Positions 14,157-16,795 of a stretch of DNA of 16,795 nucleotides are shown here, piece after piece. Position numbers and translations under genes: made by a program. The notes beneath the pieces were generated by a model. That model had not been told where the DNA came from. It saw nothing but the letters and a program-made list of their open reading frames with translations, and searched no databases. Location of the stretch: contig NZ_AKWX02000011.1 of the NCBI RefSeq assembly GCF_000306115.2, positions 1-16,795 on the forward strand, written 5' to 3'. Position 1 is the first letter of the stretch; each line of letters opens with the position of its first letter. The DNA comes from Leptospira wolffii serovar Khorat str. Khorat-H2. Lineage in GTDB: Bacteria > Spirochaetota > Leptospiria > Leptospirales > Leptospiraceae.

Positions 14157-14861
14157 GCCGTGACTTGTAGATAAAGAGGCGCCCCAAGCTTTGATCGCTT
14201 CTTCAACTTTACTTTTTACATTCTTAATGCTGTTATATTTTTTATCTTCCATAAACTTTTTTCGTATTTCAGGATGTTGCTCAAAGAAATCTAGCTTCTG
14301 AGAAACTATACATTGTCTATCGGTTTCTGGAAGCTGTGACAAAAATAGTTCCATATACTTCAGTTTATTTGAAGTCCCCTGTATATATTCTATAATGTAT
14401 ATAATTTGATTACAATACACACTAACCGAATTTTCTAAAGATATATATGGCACAGGGCTAAAAGTGACATTCATTCCGTTTTCCATTGGTATAGCAAAGT
14501 TAAAAAAAGATTGAATATATCTTTCAACAACTTGCGAACTATATAGATCTTCGTTAAAAATATAGCAATGCATAAAGGACTTATGGCGTCCTAATAAATC
14601 AATAAGAGCAAAAATATGCTTCTCTTCATTCTCAGATATTCGAATATCTTCAGCTCGAACTAGTCCATAGAGAACAGATATAAAACTGGCAAAAGAAAAG
14701 ACAGCAGCAGTTACCCCACCAAAATACGACCCGAAATTTGCCCAAGCCTGGTCAGTCGTTGCTAATCCTTTATTAAACTGATAAAAATAAATTAATAACG
14801 GAGCTATTAGAAAACCTCCTGCAAAGATGGTTATAAATTTAAGGGCCTTTTTAGGTTTCAT
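14151..14861 (-). CDS. PutAbiC-like membrane protein, putative phage abortive infection, 236 aa
   Basis: Two membrane segments lie at about residues 9-27 and 46-68. The link and second segment read WANFGSYFGGVTAAVFSFASFISVL in outline (residues 40-64), with F-G-x-Y-F-G-G followed by a Phe/Ser-rich helix: the pattern I know from putative AbiC phage-resistance proteins. The remaining 165 residues are cytoplasmic and helical, as in that family. These proteins are thought to kill or arrest infected cells from the inner membrane. The stop TAA (14153-14151) is part of the attC core GCATAAC. GGAAAA lies about 6 bases before the start. The family call is made from pattern alone, without a profile search. 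Confidence 0.76.
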   Translation of the reverse strand: MKPKKALKFITIFAGGFLIAPLLIYFYQFNKGLATTDQAWANFGSYFGGVTAAVFSFASFISVLYGLVRAEDIRISENEEKHIFALIDLLGRHKSFMHCYIFNEDLYSSQVVERYIQSFFNFAIPMENGMNVTFSPVPYISLENSVSVYCNQIIYIIEYIQGTSNKLKYMELFLSQLPETDRQCIVSQKLDFFEQHPEIRKKFMEDKKYNSIKNVKSKVEEAIKAWGASLSTSHGA

Positions 14862-14883
14862 AAATATTTTCCATAGTCATGGC

Positions 14884-15054
14884 GCATAACGACCCAAGGC
14901 TTGACGACGTTGGCGAACCCTGAGCCTCAAAGAGGCGTTAGGGTCTGGCGCGATCTTTTGCTAAGCAAAAGTCGTGACTGGAGCCAATGTGCCGCAGGCC
15001 AAGCGAGGGTTGCGCAGCAAGCCCGAAGCGAAGCGTCAGAGCCGATAGTTAGCC
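14884..15054 (-). repeat. attC-like site 13, inner arm with an extra base
   Basis: Cores are GCATAAC (14884-14890) and GTTAGCC (15048-15054). The inner arms GGCTTGACG and CGTCAGAGCC pair with one extra base. The central module is of the same type as sites 1 and 14. It is the attC of the caspase-like gene. Confidence 0.85.
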
Positions 15055-15063
15055 GCAGTAATT

Positions 15064-16509
15064 TTACTCTGGAGGAGACGACTGTCCAGAATATTGCTTA
15101 CCAATTTCATCTTTTAACAAATCAAAACTTTTCTCTATATTCTGAAAAATTGTCGTCTCGATCTTTTCATCAGAAAAATCAGCTGAAAAAACTTGCCAAT
15201 CAGATTCTCTGTATTTTGGCTGAAATTGATTCCATTTGTATTCTTCGTAGAAGAATTTTATGTAAAATATATATAACGTTGTCTTACTGACCAACGGAAA
15301 ATAGATAAATCCATATTTCTGCAAATTCGGGTATTTCGGAATTAATTCTATCTCATAATGTGAAAACCCAAAATTAATGGCAGAAGAAACATTTTCCGCA
15401 ACACTACGATACCTAATAACAGTTTTGTATTGAGTGTCGTCATCAGGATCAGAAAAAATATTAATGCGAATCGGATTCCTTAATTCTCGAGTTTGATAAG
15501 ATTCCTTTTTATATATAATCTCAGTAAAAAGCCCTTTTGTCTTTTCTTTTATATAAGAACCAATTGAAGCCGGCTTGGGTATATTATGCGAAGAAGGCTG
15601 CTTTGTTAATTTTATTTCATACAAACTTTTTAGATAATGCTTATTGCTGTTTTCGTTAATTATTGACTCTATATTATTTAATAGACTAACTATCTGCTCT
15701 TCAGTATATGAATACCTTTTTGCATCATTTTTAATTTTTTCGAGTAAGATATCGTAATCTCCAAGATCTGCATTTATGGGTACTTGATATTTACTATTAA
15801 TCAAATCAAGAATTTGCGTATTAATTGTGCAGAATATTTCTTTCAAACTAGCTTGAACAATAAATTGGGGTGTTTGCAGAGGATTCGCTTCGAAGGAGTC
15901 TGAAATATAATCAATAATTTCTTTGTATCTGATAGTGTAATTTTCGGATCTATGAAGAGAATTAATAAAAGACAGTGTAAAATCACTAATTGAGATCCCG
16001 GCAGACGAATTTTGATTCGCTTGACTAGAAAACATAAAATAGCAATTTCTAAATCCATCCTTTGTTCCCTTCAAATATGTATCAATATTTTCAGCCTCCT
16101 TCACATAGGCTACGCCAGAATTGCAAGAATCTATTACTTTTACACAAAGAGCTGGGTTCAATTTTCTTAAATAAGCATCTATTTCAGTATTCTCGATGCT
16201 AGTTTGTCTTTTTATTTTATTGTCGTAATCTTTCCACAGATAGAAAAAATCATTCCCATCGTAATGCCCATGTCCCGTATAATAGAAAAATAATTCATCG
16301 ACATTATTTTCTTGGTTTTCCTCCACAAAATTCATAATCTGCCTTTTTGCTTCTTCACTTCTATTTATTGAATCATCTAACACTAAAATTTTTTCATATT
16401 TCCCCGTTTCTTTGATGATAGATTGAGTTAAACGTAAATCGTTAATGCAACCCGGCAATTTCTGAATCGTTTTATAATCCGACTGTCCAATTAAAATAGC
16501 TAAGTTCAT
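15064..16509 (-). CDS. Caspase-like (C14-type) cysteine protease, 481 aa
   Basis: The N-terminal 230 residues are a caspase-fold protease. LAILIGQSDY (3-12) is the first strand, FFYYTGHGHYDG (74-85) carries the catalytic His80, and VIDSCNSG (125-132) the catalytic Cys129. FSSQANQNSSAG (160-171) is the usual substrate loop, so the active site looks complete. Residues about 230-481 form a separate region with no domain I recognise; it may sense the trigger or bind a partner. Bacterial caspase-like proteases act in abortive infection by cleaving host or partner proteins; no partner is visible in the cassette. The start at 16509 has AAGG about 7 bases upstream. Cassette ends share 17 of 18 bases. 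Confidence 0.86.
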   Translation of the reverse strand: MNLAILIGQSDYKTIQKLPGCINDLRLTQSIIKETGKYEKILVLDDSINRSEEAKRQIMNFVEENQENNVDELFFYYTGHGHYDGNDFFYLWKDYDNKIKRQTSIENTEIDAYLRKLNPALCVKVIDSCNSGVAYVKEAENIDTYLKGTKDGFRNCYFMFSSQANQNSSAGISISDFTLSFINSLHRSENYTIRYKEIIDYISDSFEANPLQTPQFIVQASLKEIFCTINTQILDLINSKYQVPINADLGDYDILLEKIKNDAKRYSYTEEQIVSLLNNIESIINENSNKHYLKSLYEIKLTKQPSSHNIPKPASIGSYIKEKTKGLFTEIIYKKESYQTRELRNPIRINIFSDPDDDTQYKTVIRYRSVAENVSSAINFGFSHYEIELIPKYPNLQKYGFIYFPLVSKTTLYIFYIKFFYEEYKWNQFQPKYRESDWQVFSADFSDEKIETTIFQNIEKSFDLLKDEIGKQYSGQSSPPE

Positions 16510-16543
16510 TTTCTACCTTTGAAGTTTTATTTAAAATTATTGC

Positions 16544-16711
16544 GGCTAACGACGTTGGCTTGCCGACGTTGGCGACTCTGAGCCTCGAAGAGGCGTTAGA
16601 GCCAGGCGCGACCTTTTGCCAAGCAAAAGTCGTGACGGGAGCCAATGTGCCGAAGGCCAAGCAAGGGTTGCGAAGCAAGCCCGAAGCGATGCGGCAAGTT
16701 GGCAGTTAAGC
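16544..16711 (-). repeat. attC-like site 14
   Basis: Cores are GGCTAAC (16544-16550) and GTTAAGC (16705-16711). The inner arms are CTTGCCG and CGGCAAG. The centre carries hairpins CTTTTGC/GCAAAAG and CGCCTC-type pairs. It belongs to non-coding cassette copy 3, yet its centre differs from site 7, the attC of copy 2. Confidence 0.85.
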
Positions 16712-16795
16712 GAAGTTACGCCTCAAACACGTTGCAATTTAATTCAATTTCACTACTTGGACGAAAGTCCAATAGTATGAAATCCCCTTATTCCA
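16712..16795. other. Non-coding cassette body, copy 3 (partial, cut by window edge)
   Basis: Positions 16652-16795 match 1-144 with a single base difference, and include the GNRA-capped hairpin (16752-16776). The rest of the copy lies beyond the window. Confidence 0.65.

Larger units (their letters stand above)
1..16795 (-). mobile_element. Integron-type gene cassette array, no integrase in window
   Basis: Fourteen complete attC-like sites alternate with short gene modules. The two ends of each module are inverted complements of each other (10-22 bp), while the two ends of each repeat often differ; this is the expected signature of cassettes that circularise. Most genes are on the - strand with the attC at their 3' end. 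In the - orientation cassettes run 355-1240, 1241-2346, 2347-6403, 6404-7436, 7437-8827, 8828-10254, 10255-10684, 10685-11420, 11421-12478, 12479-13232, 13233-14009, 14010-14889 and 14890-16549, with non-coding copies cut by or reaching both window ends. No tyrosine recombinase is encoded here, so it is either part of a longer integron or an integrase-less attC cluster. Repeats are GC-rich and genes AT-rich. Confidence 0.87.

Noticed and set aside
1..16795. CRISPR array
   Set aside because: Repeats are 141-171 bp, imperfect, spaced 0.3-4 kb apart and separated by genes; there are no short constant spacers and no cas genes.
1..16795. Circular molecule whose ends overlap by 144 bp
   Set aside because: The overlap has a base difference, and a third copy of the same segment lies inside at 10337. 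A repeated cassette explains it; a circular element is not excluded without reads.

Overview
The window is an array of integron-type gene cassettes without a visible integrase. I count 14 complete attC-like sites of about 141-171 bp, plus one partial site at the left edge. They are GC-rich and lie in a clearly AT-rich coding background. The base composition, the spirochaete-like secreted proteins and the style of the repeats suggest a spirochaete, probably Leptospira, but there is no rRNA or housekeeping gene to prove this.

The integron diagnosis does not rest on repeat similarity alone. Each repeat begins with a ...TAAC core and ends with a GTTA... core on the + strand. The two cores that match each other as inverted complements are the two ends of the same cassette, not the two ends of the same repeat. 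This is what is expected if each cassette was once a circle whose attC was completed by its own two ends. The matching arms run to 10-22 bp. In at least 8 sites an inner L'/L'' pair is visible, and in several of these one strand has a single extra base, as in known attC sites. Read on the - strand, this gives the canonical layout: gene, then attC at the gene's 3' end. Almost all genes are on the - strand.

Layout from left to right on the + strand: non-coding cassette copy 1 (about 55-354); unknown 224-aa protein (529-1203); membrane-anchored protein with a carboxypeptidase-regulatory-like fold (1428-2273); a large cassette of about 4.1 kb with two small helix-turn-helix regulators and a divergent restriction-modification pair, an N6-adenine methyltransferase and a phospholipase D-fold endonuclease (2594-6330); membrane-anchored alpha/beta hydrolase (6576-7424); a two-gene HEPN-like cassette (7567-8788); a two-gene MORN-repeat cassette (8995-10190); non-coding cassette copy 2 (10391-10684); small secreted or lipoprotein-like gene (10945-11388); HEPN-like Abi-type protein (11553-12410); PD-(D/E)XK nuclease-like protein (12666-13193); secreted protein (13408-13968); PutAbiC-like membrane protein (14151-14861); caspase-like protease (15064-16509); and the start of non-coding cassette copy 3 (16712-end).

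Most genes with a recognisable fold belong to families used in phage defence or programmed cell death: the restriction-modification pair, two HEPN candidates, a PutAbiC-like protein, a PD-(D/E)XK nuclease and a caspase-like protease. I read the window as a defence-rich part of a sedentary chromosomal integron, or of a cluster of attC sites lacking an integrase. The genes do not form one operon. Each cassette is a separate module, most with their own ribosome binding site. The less expected findings are: an invariant G-versus-A asymmetry at position 11 of the cassette ends, which would favour folding of one DNA strand; a non-coding, hairpin-bearing cassette present three times; attC sites that look like mosaics of shared modules; and stop codons supplied by the attC core.
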